A DNA stretch of 47,804 bases from a virus: IMG/VR virus record IMGVR_UViG_3300042887_001390, positions 1 to 47,804 of that record. One strand, 5' to 3'. The position numbers and the translations under genes are program-made. Below, piece by piece: positions 36,227 to 42,508 of this stretch. Position 1 is the stretch's first letter. Each line of letters opens with the position of its first letter. The notes below the pieces were generated by a model. That model was not told where the DNA came from, did not search any database, and worked only from the letters and a program-made list of their open reading frames with translations.

Positions 36227-37636
36227 TTATTTATTTTTCCATGAACCAGTATCTGGAACATATGAACCAATCTTTTGTGCAAGTTCTTTCTCAGGTATTT
36301 GAATCGGACTACCTTGTTTCTTAATCTTTACATATTGTGCACCTTTAGCAATAAAAGAACCACCTGCTTTAGATGTTTTTAAAGTTGAATCAACACCAGC
36401 AGAATTAAAAGCAATCCACATATCACCATTCATATATTTTGATAAATTTGTATCAACAGAATAAATTAAATCATGAAGTGTCATTGCTGCACCTTTATGA
36501 GTAGCAATAAGAATTTCATCACTTACCATTCTACCGCCAACTTTAGCACCTCTAGAAATATTCTGTTCTCTTGCTTTCTCAATTGGTGTTACAATCCATA
36601 CAATATGAATGTTATCTTTTTCATAACCTAATGGCATTACATTGCGAGTAATTCTATCGAGTTTATCTAAATCTTTTAATGTAACATCAAATATCAGATT
36701 TGGCTTTCTATCTGGTGCAGAAGTTGCAATAGATTTAAATAAATTCATTTCTACCTTATCAGTAATTCCCATTTGATTGGAAATAATATCATGTAGAATA
36801 GAAGTATTTTTAGGATCAGATAATGGAAGTGCTTCATAACTGATATCAATACCAGTTTTTGCTTTAATTAATCCGACTAATTGAACTGATTTGCCAACCC
36901 AAGTTTTAACATCATCAACATTGATTACTTTTCCTTCAATACCAAGAAGTTTAGATTGGATAAAACCTTTACCAGAACCTGCACCACCTGCTTGAATAAC
37001 AACATTACCGAACTTCGGATATGCTTTACCTCCAAAGGTAATAAGTGCTTCATCTAGTTCAACTTCTTCTTTTATACCATATAATCCTAATCGCTTCTTT
37101 TCTGTTGCAATTCTTTGATTAATGTTATTTCTATCAAGATTAGAATTTGGGTTAGTTAATTCATTTTGTAATCGCTTTATTGCCCCTTTTATCGCTTCTA
37201 TATCTTTTTTATCACGGGCAGTTAGTGCTTCTTCTAATTCTGAATATTCTCTAAAGGATAACATATTTTCAACATGTAATACTGGATTAGGAGTTTTAAA
37301 ATTCTTCTTTCGCATAATTGTTTTTGCAGCCATTTCTATTTTACTGGATTTTCTATCAAAATGTATATTAACTGGGATATTGATATCTGTGCTTAATGAT
37401 TTGATAACTTCTTCAACTTCTTCTGGAGTTTTAGAGATTTTGATACCGAACTTATCATATAAACTGTGGTAGATGTTAATAAGTTCTGATATTGTAATTT
37501 GTTTTATGTTACGAGGATCGTTGATTCTATCTAGAAAATGTCCACTAAACTCGACATCAATACCAAGTTTAGCAAACAACTTATCTAATGATTTTTCTAT
37601 GACTTGTAACTGTATTTTTGAGATTTTATCTGACAT
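36227..37636 (-). CDS. P-loop kinase-like protein with N-terminal phage domain
   Basis: 469 aa. The N-terminal domain (about 1-125) has FSGHFLDRINDPRNIKQITI and SELINIYHSLYDKFG, then KKNFKTPNPVLHVEN; similar domains occur in other marine T4-like phage proteins. MLSFREYSELEEAL follows. The C-terminal domain carries an adenylate-kinase/zeta-toxin-like P-loop GGAGSGKGF, VINVDDV, a strand NLIFDVTLKD, WIVTPIEKAREQNISRG with candidate lid Arg residues, and GGRMVSDE. It probably phosphorylates or binds a nucleotide-containing substrate; the substrate is unknown. Ends 9 nt before the early promoter of the next operon. Confidence 0.7.
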   Translation of the reverse strand: MSDKISKIQLQVIEKSLDKLFAKLGIDVEFSGHFLDRINDPRNIKQITISELINIYHSLYDKFGIKISKTPEEVEEVIKSLSTDINIPVNIHFDRKSSKIEMAAKTIMRKKNFKTPNPVLHVENMLSFREYSELEEALTARDKKDIEAIKGAIKRLQNELTNPNSNLDRNNINQRIATEKKRLGLYGIKEEVELDEALITFGGKAYPKFGNVVIQAGGAGSGKGFIQSKLLGIEGKVINVDDVKTWVGKSVQLVGLIKAKTGIDISYEALPLSDPKNTSILHDIISNQMGITDKVEMNLFKSIATSAPDRKPNLIFDVTLKDLDKLDRITRNVMPLGYEKDNIHIVWIVTPIEKAREQNISRGAKVGGRMVSDEILIATHKGAAMTLHDLIYSVDTNLSKYMNGDMWIAFNSAGVDSTLKTSKAGGSFIAKGAQYVKIKKQGSPIQIPEKELAQKIGSYVPDTGSWKNK

Positions 37637-37666
37637 TGGAGTTCCTATTAGAATATATTAATGTAT

Positions 37667-38002
37667 TTATTCTTCTAATAAATTTTTAAGTTCCCTTTCG
37701 TATTCTTCTTCAAGTTTAAAGTTTTTGATAACTTTTAACATTGCTTCTCTATGAAGTATTACCTTATCTATTGATTTGAACAATTCAAAAATATCAAAAC
37801 TACCTGCATCCATAATTTCTAATACATTTTGTTCCTGAAGTCTACCTACAAACTTCATAAGATGTGTGAACTGATGGTTTAACCATTTATGCGAGAATAA
37901 CAAATCATCAATAGCATAATTGACATCTGTAACTATTGCTAAACCTAAATCATCTCTATAATTTAAAACCTTTTCGTATGCCGACATAAATCTTGAACTC
38001 AT
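37667..38002 (-). CDS. Hypothetical helical protein
   Basis: 111 aa, all-helical by composition (FMSAYEKVLNYRDDLGLAIV, FELFKSIDKVILHREAMLKV, ending ELKNLLEE). No recognised family. It follows a strong early promoter and GGAGG-like SD, and precedes the P-loop gene by 30 nt, so the two probably share a transcript. Confidence 0.7.
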   Translation of the reverse strand: MSSRFMSAYEKVLNYRDDLGLAIVTDVNYAIDDLLFSHKWLNHQFTHLMKFVGRLQEQNVLEIMDAGSFDIFELFKSIDKVILHREAMLKVIKNFKLEEEYERELKNLLEE

Positions 38003-38047
38003 AACACCTCCTCTCTTTCTTATTATTGTATTGATTCACTATTATGT

Positions 38048-38076
38048 ATTATACTATAGATTTATAGAGTTGTAAA
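38048..38076 (-). promoter_or_regulatory. Strong early promoter
   Basis: -35 TTTACA (38076-38071), 17-bp spacer, -10 TATAAT (38053-38048) on the minus strand, 46 bp before the 111-aa gene. Confidence 0.75.
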
Positions 38077-38135
38077 GATTTACTTTTGAAAGTAAAAAAA
38101 GTAAACCCACCGATTAAGGTGTAGTTTTCGATTTG

Positions 38136-38143
38136 TATAAATA
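38136..38143 (+). promoter_or_regulatory. Late promoter of homing endonuclease 1
   Basis: Exact TATAAATA in the context ATTTGTATAAATA. A 77-nt leader follows with pairing GAGTT/AACTC and an inner GCG-GATT-CGC hairpin. The same context occurs before endonuclease 2. Confidence 0.7.
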
Positions 38144-38220
38144 GATACGATAGAGTTGTTAATCGCGGATTCGCAGTCCCACTAACTCTAATCATTCTAC
38201 TATTAATTACAGGAACTAAT

Positions 38221-38838
38221 ATGACCAGCATAACTACTTATAAAGAAATAACACCCACCTATCTTTGTATCAAACAACATTCAGTTACAAAATTAAAATA
38301 TTTTTGTAAAACTACTAAAAAAGACCCATACAAATATTTGGGTTCAGGTTATCATTGGGTAAATCATTATAAAAAACACGGTAAAGAACATATAAAAACT
38401 TTATGGGTTTCCGAATATTATTATGATACATCTATAGTAGAAGTTGCATTACATTTCTCGAATGAAAATAATATAGTCGAATCTAATGATTGGGCTAATC
38501 TAAAACCTGAAAATGGATTAGATGGCGGTTCTCAAAAAGGTAGAATTGTTTCTAATGAAACAAGAGAAAAATTATCTAAACTTCAAAGCAATCAATCAGA
38601 AAAGACTAGATTACTACGTTCTGCTGCTCAAACAGGTAAAGAGCATTCAGATGAACATAAAGCTAAGAACTCTGCTGCTAATAAAGGTAAAACTAGAACA
38701 GAAGAATCAAAGGCAAAAATGTCTGATTGGCAAAAAGGTGTTCCCAAAAGAATAGAACAATGCCCCCACTGTAATAAAAGTGGGGGAGTTAGTAATATGA
38801 AAAGATATCACTTCGATAATTGTAAATTAAAACCCTAA
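38221..38838 (+). CDS. Seg-like GIY-YIG homing endonuclease 1 (possibly degenerate)
   Basis: 205 aa. The N-terminus is a GIY-YIG-like domain: PTYLCIKQHSVTKLKYFCKT, then DPYKYLGSGYHW and the Glu-containing NIVESNDWANLKPENGL. In the second motif Gly is replaced by Cys (KYFCKT) compared with its paralogue at 46888 (KYFGKT), which may weaken activity. Residues 130-170 hold NUMOD3-like DNA-binding repeats (EHSDEHKAKNSAANKGKTRT, EESKAKMSDWQKG). The C-terminus is a CPHC...H...C zinc finger-like motif. It is a lone plus-strand gene inserted between minus early operons and overlaps the end of phoH by 12 nt, convergent. Confidence 0.85.
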   Translation: MTSITTYKEITPTYLCIKQHSVTKLKYFCKTTKKDPYKYLGSGYHWVNHYKKHGKEHIKTLWVSEYYYDTSIVEVALHFSNENNIVESNDWANLKPENGLDGGSQKGRIVSNETREKLSKLQSNQSEKTRLLRSAAQTGKEHSDEHKAKNSAANKGKTRTEESKAKMSDWQKGVPKRIEQCPHCNKSGGVSNMKRYHFDNCKLKP

Positions 38839-39600
38839 TTTTTCACAGGCAATAATCCACGATTTAACTAAACTAGACCTAACGATATCTTCTGGTGTAA
38901 AATGTATCCTACAGAATTCAGGCATACTATTTGCTACTACAAGAAAATCTGGTAATCCAGATACCTCAGAAGATTTTTTGGTTAAATCGTTTTGCTTAGT
39001 GTCACCAACAAATATAATTTTAGACTGATGACCAATCCTTGTGATGACAGTAGAAAGCTCACCCCATGTCATATTTTGGCATTCATCCACAATTACAACA
39101 GAATTATCTATGGATATTCCTCTTAAAGCAGTTGTTGTTGTAAATTCGATATAACCTTGCTCTTTTAATCGCTGATATGCATCTTTTTTATTAAATAAAG
39201 TTGCACTAATTTGTTCATACGGCAATTCATATAAAGATGTTTTTTCTTCAAGAGAACCTTTAAGGAATCCAACATCTCTTGTTTGAACGGCTGAACGAAC
39301 TATTAGAACTTGGTTAAAAGAATTACCTTTATCCATTACCTCTTCTAATGCTTTGTATAAAGCAATAAAAGACTTTCCAGTACCTGCACTACCAGATAAA
39401 AACATAAAATATTCACCCACTTTATAAGAATTAAAGAATAATGATTGATTCTCGGTTAGTGGTGCGAATGTTTTAAGGTCTTCAATACGCATTTTTAGTC
39501 TATTTGATTGAACACCTTGAATGACTTTATCGTTTGCTGGTTGATTATATTTCGATAAGTCTTCAAAGTGTGTATCAACTATTTTTGGTTTGCGAGCCAT
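38827..39600 (-). CDS. phoH: PhoH-like ATPase
   Basis: 257 aa. Walker A GSAGTGKS at 70-77, then IVRSAVQTRDVGFLKGSLEE, TTTALRGISIDNSVVIVDEC with Walker B at 168-173, and IIFVGDTKQND (sensor region). PhoH is the commonest P-starvation-linked gene of marine phages; biochemical roles proposed for the family are ATP-driven RNA handling. Last gene of the early small-gene operon starting near 41275. Confidence 0.95.
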   Translation of the reverse strand: MARKPKIVDTHFEDLSKYNQPANDKVIQGVQSNRLKMRIEDLKTFAPLTENQSLFFNSYKVGEYFMFLSGSAGTGKSFIALYKALEEVMDKGNSFNQVLIVRSAVQTRDVGFLKGSLEEKTSLYELPYEQISATLFNKKDAYQRLKEQGYIEFTTTTALRGISIDNSVVIVDECQNMTWGELSTVITRIGHQSKIIFVGDTKQNDLTKKSSEVSGLPDFLVVANSMPEFCRIHFTPEDIVRSSLVKSWIIACEKLGF

Positions 39601-39616
39601 ATTCTTCCTTGTTGGA

Positions 39617-39862
39617 TTAAATAATAGTCGTCTTATCTAAGACAGACCCTGGAGTTCTTTGATGTATATTTCTTAAAACTTCTTTAAATCCTCCATCTTT
39701 GTTAATACCATTTCCGATATTAATAGATTTACAAAGTGCACCTCCAGATATAATAAGTTCTAACATAGGATTGCTTTCTTTGAAATCTGTCAACTCAGAC
39801 ATTTTCATAACAATTTCTGTTTCCTCTCCTGTATCTTTATTTTTAAAATTATATGTCGGCAT
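39617..39862 (-). CDS. FmdB-like small phage protein
   Basis: 81 aa. N-terminus MPTYNFKNKDTGEETEIVMK with MSELTDFKESNP resembles the FmdB-type putative regulatory proteins, but the Cys pairs of the zinc ribbon are absent. C-terminal part is Gly-rich and flexible. Overlaps the 64-aa gene by 14 nt. Such phage proteins are widespread in T4-like marine phages; function unknown. Confidence 0.7.
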   Translation of the reverse strand: MPTYNFKNKDTGEETEIVMKMSELTDFKESNPMLELIISGGALCKSINIGNGINKDGGFKEVLRNIHQRTPGSVLDKTTII

Positions 39863-40043
39863 TATATGTTCTCACATAAGAATTTGATTTAGGGTTTAAC
39901 ATTCTGCCTTCTATTGGATCATAATAAACAATTTCTCCATCCATTCTAAATGGTCCTAACAAATCATCCTTTTTCATATAACCATCAATGCTAACAGAAT
40001 TAGGAAGTGCTTCAGATTTAATAGGTTCAAAACTATAATGCAT
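39849..40043 (-). CDS. Small conserved hypothetical protein
   Basis: 64 aa: FEPIKSEALPNSVSIDGYMK, then MDGEIVYYDPIEGRMLNPKS. Overlaps genes on both sides (11 nt and 14 nt), consistent with a coupled operon. No domain recognised. Confidence 0.7.
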   Translation of the reverse strand: MHYSFEPIKSEALPNSVSIDGYMKKDDLLGPFRMDGEIVYYDPIEGRMLNPKSNSYVRTYNADI

Positions 40044-40176
40044 TATTTTCCTCTTGTTTAGGTTCTAAAATTGGTTCGGGTTCTTTCTTACCAAATATCA
40101 AATCCCAATTATCATTAAACTTTTTTTGGTCTACTGGTCTTGGTTTAGAACCTTTCCCACCATGTGTTGCTGTCAA
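40033..40176 (-). CDS. 47-aa HGGKGS protein with TTG start
   Basis: 47 aa. The start is TTG at 40176, set by an excellent SD AAGGAGGTG ending 4 nt before it. Sequence MTATHGGKGSKPRPVDQKKF then NDNWDLIFGKKEPEP. The short pattern HGGKGS-x-PRP...NWDxIFG is a recurrent small phage protein type. Overlaps the 64-aa gene by 11 nt. Function unknown. Confidence 0.75.
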   Translation of the reverse strand: MTATHGGKGSKPRPVDQKKFNDNWDLIFGKKEPEPILEPKQEENNAL

Positions 40177-40191
40177 ATTATCACCTCCTTT

Positions 40192-40323
40192 TTATCTAGA
40201 TTTATAATACTTATATAACTTTACCAAATAAGCAAACTGTATAGGTTCGTGTATATAAGAAGGGAGGATACCAAACATGTCCTCCATTTCAGTATATATT
40301 TTAATTATTTCTTCGTCGGACAT
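40192..40323 (-). CDS. 43-aa small early protein
   Basis: 43 aa beginning MSDEEIIKIYTEMEDMFGIL and ending LVKLYKYYKSR. The ATG overlaps the upstream stop (TAATG). Its last codons overlap nothing, and the next gene's SD lies right after its stop. No domain recognised, but the tight coupling supports a real gene. Confidence 0.7.
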   Translation of the reverse strand: MSDEEIIKIYTEMEDMFGILPSYIHEPIQFAYLVKLYKYYKSR

Positions 40324-40574
40324 TATCTATGTCCATTAAAGATATCAATAACATTTTCATCAACGATATATTTGACTTTTGGAACATATCTAGCATATTC
40401 TAGAATACTTCCCATATATTGGTCTTCATCAGACCAATTCAATTCTTTTGCTTTAATTGGATGATGAATATGACTAACAGGAGTTGCAACTGAAGTAGTT
40501 CTATAAACAACCATTGTTTCAGGATCTACAGGGCAAGTGTTACCAGTATGTTCTACAAATTTATAGTTTTTCAT
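40323..40574 (-). CDS. Hypothetical early protein
   Basis: 83 aa with a His-rich centre (TPVSHIHHPIKAKELNWSDE) and YARYVPKVKYIVDENV. No domain recognised. SD-like AGAGAAG upstream. Sits in the run of small early genes ending at phoH. Confidence 0.7.
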   Translation of the reverse strand: MKNYKFVEHTGNTCPVDPETMVVYRTTSVATPVSHIHHPIKAKELNWSDEDQYMGSILEYARYVPKVKYIVDENVIDIFNGHR

Positions 40575-40598
40575 TTTCTTCTCTAGGTTGGTTTAAAA

Positions 40599-40889
40599 TT
40601 AAGTACCTGCATAACCCCAAGCAGGCATTGTAACAGTAGCATCAATTGCTTTTAAAAGTTTTTGATTAGATTGAATAGTTGGATCATTAAATAGTTTCAA
40701 ATATTTTGGACTATCTGAGGCACATACCCAAGACCAGTATTCCATAGCTAAATCATAATCTTGTTGTTTAATGATATCTTTAACAAAAGATGATTCAGAA
40801 TTGACGACTGCTTTCTTAGGAAAGTCAATCATTTGATTTTGTGCTTCAATTACAATATTGATTTGTTTGGAAGTTAATTCGTTCATCAT
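40599..40889 (-). CDS. Hypothetical early protein
   Basis: About 96 aa from the ATG at 40889 (a second ATG follows at 40886); ten further upstream codons overlap the 55-aa gene and are unlikely to be used. Helical: LTSKQINIVIEAQNQMIDFP, YDLAMEYWSWVCASDSPKYL. The start is one base after the upstream stop. Function unknown. Confidence 0.7.
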   Translation of the reverse strand: MMNELTSKQINIVIEAQNQMIDFPKKAVVNSESSFVKDIIKQQDYDLAMEYWSWVCASDSPKYLKLFNDPTIQSNQKLLKAIDATVTMPAWGYAGT

Positions 40890-40890
40890 T

Positions 40891-41058
40891 TTATTTCTCA
40901 CTTTCTTTAATAACAACATTGATTTCGGTATTTAACCATATTTCTTTTATCTTCATTGCGTCATCATAACTCATATCTTTATATTCAGTTATAACATCGG
41001 CTCTTGGCCAAATACCAACAGCCTTAGGAGCAACTACTTTTACATTATATTTTTTCAT
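40891..41058 (-). CDS. 55-aa small early protein
   Basis: 55 aa: MKKYNVKVVAPKAVGIWPRA then YDDAMKIKEIWLNTEINVVI. Too short for usual gene calling but has its own early promoter and abuts the next gene. It shares the leader AAGTGAGAAATAAA with that gene. No domain recognised. Confidence 0.7.
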   Translation of the reverse strand: MKKYNVKVVAPKAVGIWPRADVITEYKDMSYDDAMKIKEIWLNTEINVVIKESEK

Positions 41059-41088
41059 TTATTTCTCACTTTATTTAATTTATAAGTT

Positions 41089-41116
41089 ATTATACTATAT
41101 TGATTGTATAAGTCAA
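41089..41116 (-). promoter_or_regulatory. Early sigma70-like promoter (copy 1)
   Basis: -35 TTGACT (41116-41111), 16-bp spacer, -10 TATAAT (41094-41089), 31 bp before the 55-aa gene. Confidence 0.8.
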
Positions 41117-41122
41117 CAACTT

Positions 41123-41275
41123 TTATTGTTCTTCGTATAACATTTCTACCAAATCTTCTTTGAAAGTCCAAACATAATCTTCTACTAATTGCTTCAAAAA
41201 TCTAGGATCATTACAATCTTTAATCATGTTATCAATTAGTGCTTGACGTTTCTTATCAATTTCATTTATTTTCAT
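41123..41275 (-). CDS. 50-aa small early protein
   Basis: 50 aa from the ATG at 41275 (NEIDKKRQALIDNMIKDCND, FLKQLVEDYVWTFKEDLVEM). A longer open frame reaches 41422 but would run across the promoter and the opposite holin start, so it is rejected. Acidic and helical. Function unknown. Confidence 0.7.
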   Translation of the reverse strand: MKINEIDKKRQALIDNMIKDCNDPRFLKQLVEDYVWTFKEDLVEMLYEEQ

Positions 41276-41309
41276 AATATATTTTATCTCTTTATTTAAT
41301 TTATAAGTT

Positions 41310-41337
41310 ATTATACTATATTGATTGTAGAAGTCAA
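41310..41337 (-). promoter_or_regulatory. Early sigma70-like promoter (copy 2)
   Basis: -35 TTGACT (41337-41332), 16-bp spacer, -10 TATAAT (41315-41310), 34 bp before the 50-aa gene. First promoter of the operon that ends with phoH. Confidence 0.8.
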
Positions 41338-41347
41338 CATTTATTTT

Positions 41348-41355
41348 AATAAATA
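41348..41355 (+). promoter_or_regulatory. Candidate late promoter of the holin
   Basis: AATAAATA on the plus strand, 21 bp before the holin ATG and back-to-back with an early minus promoter. Late timing suits a lysis gene. Confidence 0.5.
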
Positions 41356-41376
41356 TGCAAATAAAAGGAGATAAAA

Positions 41377-41631
41377 ATGGAAAGTTTATACACAAGATGG
41401 AGACCAGCAATTGCATGGTCATATATGGTGATATGTTTATTTGATTTTATGGTTGGACCAATAATATATAATACACTTCAGTATCTAGAAGATGGAACTA
41501 ATATTTCAATGTGGCAAAGCATTACACTTCAGGGTGGAGGATTGTATCATCTTTCGATGGGTGCTATTGTGGGTGTATCTGCATTTGGTAGAACCAAAGA
41601 GAAATTGGCTGCTTCAGTAGTAAAAGAATAA
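41377..41631 (+). CDS. Probable holin (3-TM family)
   Basis: 84 aa with AAGGAG upstream. N-terminus MESLYTRWRPAIAWSYMVIC leads into a first membrane segment (about 10-33), with further hydrophobic stretches near 45-58 and 58-70 (LYHLSMGAIVGVSAFG), and a charged C-terminus. The RP near the start and overall pattern match the Holin of 3TMs family. A lone plus-strand late gene beside the endolysin operon. Pore formation at lysis time is the expected role. Confidence 0.75.
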   Translation: MESLYTRWRPAIAWSYMVICLFDFMVGPIIYNTLQYLEDGTNISMWQSITLQGGGLYHLSMGAIVGVSAFGRTKEKLAASVVKE

Positions 41632-41643
41632 ATATATGGGTGG

Positions 41644-41719
41644 TACAACTATCTAGGTTCAAACCTTATTGCGATAATTTCAATATGAGGAAGTATGCAT
41701 CGGGTCTTAGATAGTTGTA
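41644..41719 (+). ncRNA. Candidate structured RNA closed by a 12-bp helix
   Basis: TACAACTATCTA (41644-41655) pairs perfectly with TAGATAGTTGTA (41708-41719). Inside are AGGT-TCAA-ACCT and TATTG...CAATA hairpins, so a 76-nt branched fold can be drawn. A terminator-like hairpin begins 7 nt later. On the plus strand it is the 3' UTR of the holin. It contains a T-loop-like TTCAAAC but no tRNA fold was found. No known RNA family recognised. Confidence 0.45.
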
Positions 41720-41725
41720 TGGCAA

Positions 41726-41750
41726 TTGCGGTACAGTTTATGTACCGCAA
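41726..41750. terminator. Terminator-like hairpin between holin and pqqA
   Basis: TTGCGGTACA-GTTTA-TGTACCGCAA, a perfect 10-bp stem. On the plus strand CCTTTT follows (weak U-tract). On the minus strand it begins 4 nt after the pqqA stop. It lies between convergent genes. Confidence 0.7.
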
Positions 41751-41754
41751 CCTT

Positions 41755-41829
41755 TTATCTGTTCATAATATAACAAGTTACTTCAAATCCTAATCTAATA
41801 TCATTATAAGTCGGTATTTCCCACTTCAT
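41755..41829 (-). CDS. pqqA: PqqA-like PQQ precursor peptide
   Basis: 24 aa, the normal PqqA length. Begins MKWEIPTYND; residues 11-24 are IRLGFEVTCYIMNR, against the bacterial PqqA pattern RLGxEVTxYxxNR. Glu16 and Tyr20, the pair joined by PqqE to form pyrroloquinoline quinone, are in place (ExxxY). SD AGGAG 6 nt upstream. It overlaps the 46-aa gene and is the last gene of the operon. No pqqBCDE is in the window, so it would depend on host enzymes or act as a decoy. Function as PQQ precursor is inference from sequence. Confidence 0.85.
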   Translation of the reverse strand: MKWEIPTYNDIRLGFEVTCYIMNR

Positions 41830-41944
41830 CTTCTTCTCCTAGTTTATACATAAAATTCAAGAATTCCTCAAACGTCATACCTCCTGGCATTGTATAGAAT
41901 GTGCATTCAACTGCTTCTTGCATTCGTTCTAAATCAAAGTTCAT
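41804..41944 (-). CDS. 46-aa acidic protein upstream of pqqA
   Basis: 46 aa: MNFDLERMQEAVECTFYTMP then GGMTFEEFLNFMYKLGEEDE. Overlaps both neighbours (pqqA by 26 nt, the membrane peptide by 11 nt). Acidic and probably helical; no family recognised. It is too short to be PqqD. Its overlap suggests translational coupling to pqqA. Confidence 0.65.
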   Translation of the reverse strand: MNFDLERMQEAVECTFYTMPGGMTFEEFLNFMYKLGEEDEVGNTDL

Positions 41945-42071
41945 TAAAAAGACTTACTACTATTTTTTTAAATAGATAATTTATTAATGAGTAAAGAGCA
42001 AATAAAGTTACATAACAAATTGTAAATGTCATAAATATAGATAAACATAATACAATTGATAATTTATACAT
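41934..42071 (-). CDS. 45-aa membrane peptide next to endolysin
   Basis: 45 aa with one or two hydrophobic segments (YKLSIVLCLSIFMTFTICYV, then LFALYSLINYLF) and a short charged end KKIVVSLFNEL. SD AAGGA 6 nt upstream. Lies 9 nt after the endolysin. Small membrane proteins here are often holins, antiholins or spanin parts, but none is proven. Confidence 0.65.
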   Translation of the reverse strand: MYKLSIVLCLSIFMTFTICYVTLFALYSLINYLFKKIVVSLFNEL

Positions 42072-42080
42072 TTCATATCC

Positions 42081-42494
42081 TTAAATTGTTTTTCCTGCTT
42101 GTAAATCCTTTAATGTCAAACCACCAGTGTATTGACAATGTGCAAGTTCTTTAAATGTTTTCCAATTACCAGCCCATTCTAATCCTAACGATTCAGCAAT
42201 CTGACCACATTTATTAAATGCAGCAGTATCATTCCATTGTGCTTTACCATTAACGATTGGACAAAAGTCAAATGCTATTTTATAATTATGAAAAGATTGA
42301 CCTGCTTTTGCATTGGTAACTTTACTTCCAGGAGTTGTTCTTCCTTGAGCATATATTGCATTTTGTGATTCATTATCTCTATAGGTAGATGTAATCAAAA
42401 CATCTATACCTGCTTCGGCACATTTTGCAATAAATTGTTTACAAAGTTCTTCTACTTTAGGATGTAAATCTTCTAATTTTCTACTGTTAATCAT
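42081..42494 (-). CDS. Endolysin, M15 (VanY/CwlK-like) L-alanyl-D-glutamate-type peptidase
   Basis: 137 aa, the usual length for single-domain M15C endolysins. STYRDNESQNAIYAQGRTTP, then AGQSFHNYKIAFDF giving zinc ligands His69 and Asp76 (SxHxxxxAxD, with Lys at the usual Gly), and FKELAHCQY with Glu116 and His119. It cleaves peptide stems of peptidoglycan. No signal peptide, so it needs a holin; one is encoded 500 bp away on the other strand. Separated by 14 nt from the ADP-ribosyltransferase gene. Confidence 0.9.
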   Translation of the reverse strand: MINSRKLEDLHPKVEELCKQFIAKCAEAGIDVLITSTYRDNESQNAIYAQGRTTPGSKVTNAKAGQSFHNYKIAFDFCPIVNGKAQWNDTAAFNKCGQIAESLGLEWAGNWKTFKELAHCQYTGGLTLKDLQAGKTI

Positions 42495-42508
42495 TTATTT
42501 CTCCTAAT

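Larger units (their letters stand above)
41069..41339 (-). repeat. Duplicated 50-bp early promoter cassette
   Basis: 41069-41118 and 41290-41339 are identical over 50 bp except one base (T versus G at 41109/41330). Each copy contains a full -35 and -10 and precedes one tiny gene. Points to recent duplication of a promoter unit. Confidence 0.95.

Noticed and set aside
38108-38121. CACC...GGTG hairpin followed by T-rich sequence on the minus strand
   Set aside because: Only four base pairs; could end read-through from phoH but too weak to call a terminator.
41123-41422. 99-codon minus frame with a hydrophobic N-terminus
   Set aside because: The first half crosses an early promoter and overlaps the holin start; the internal ATG at 41275 gives a normal 50-aa gene.
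41650-41680. T-loop-like TTCAAAC hinting at a tRNA or tmRNA near the holin end
   Set aside because: No matching acceptor stem, anticodon arm or CCA end on either strand; the 12-bp helix around it does not fit a tRNA.
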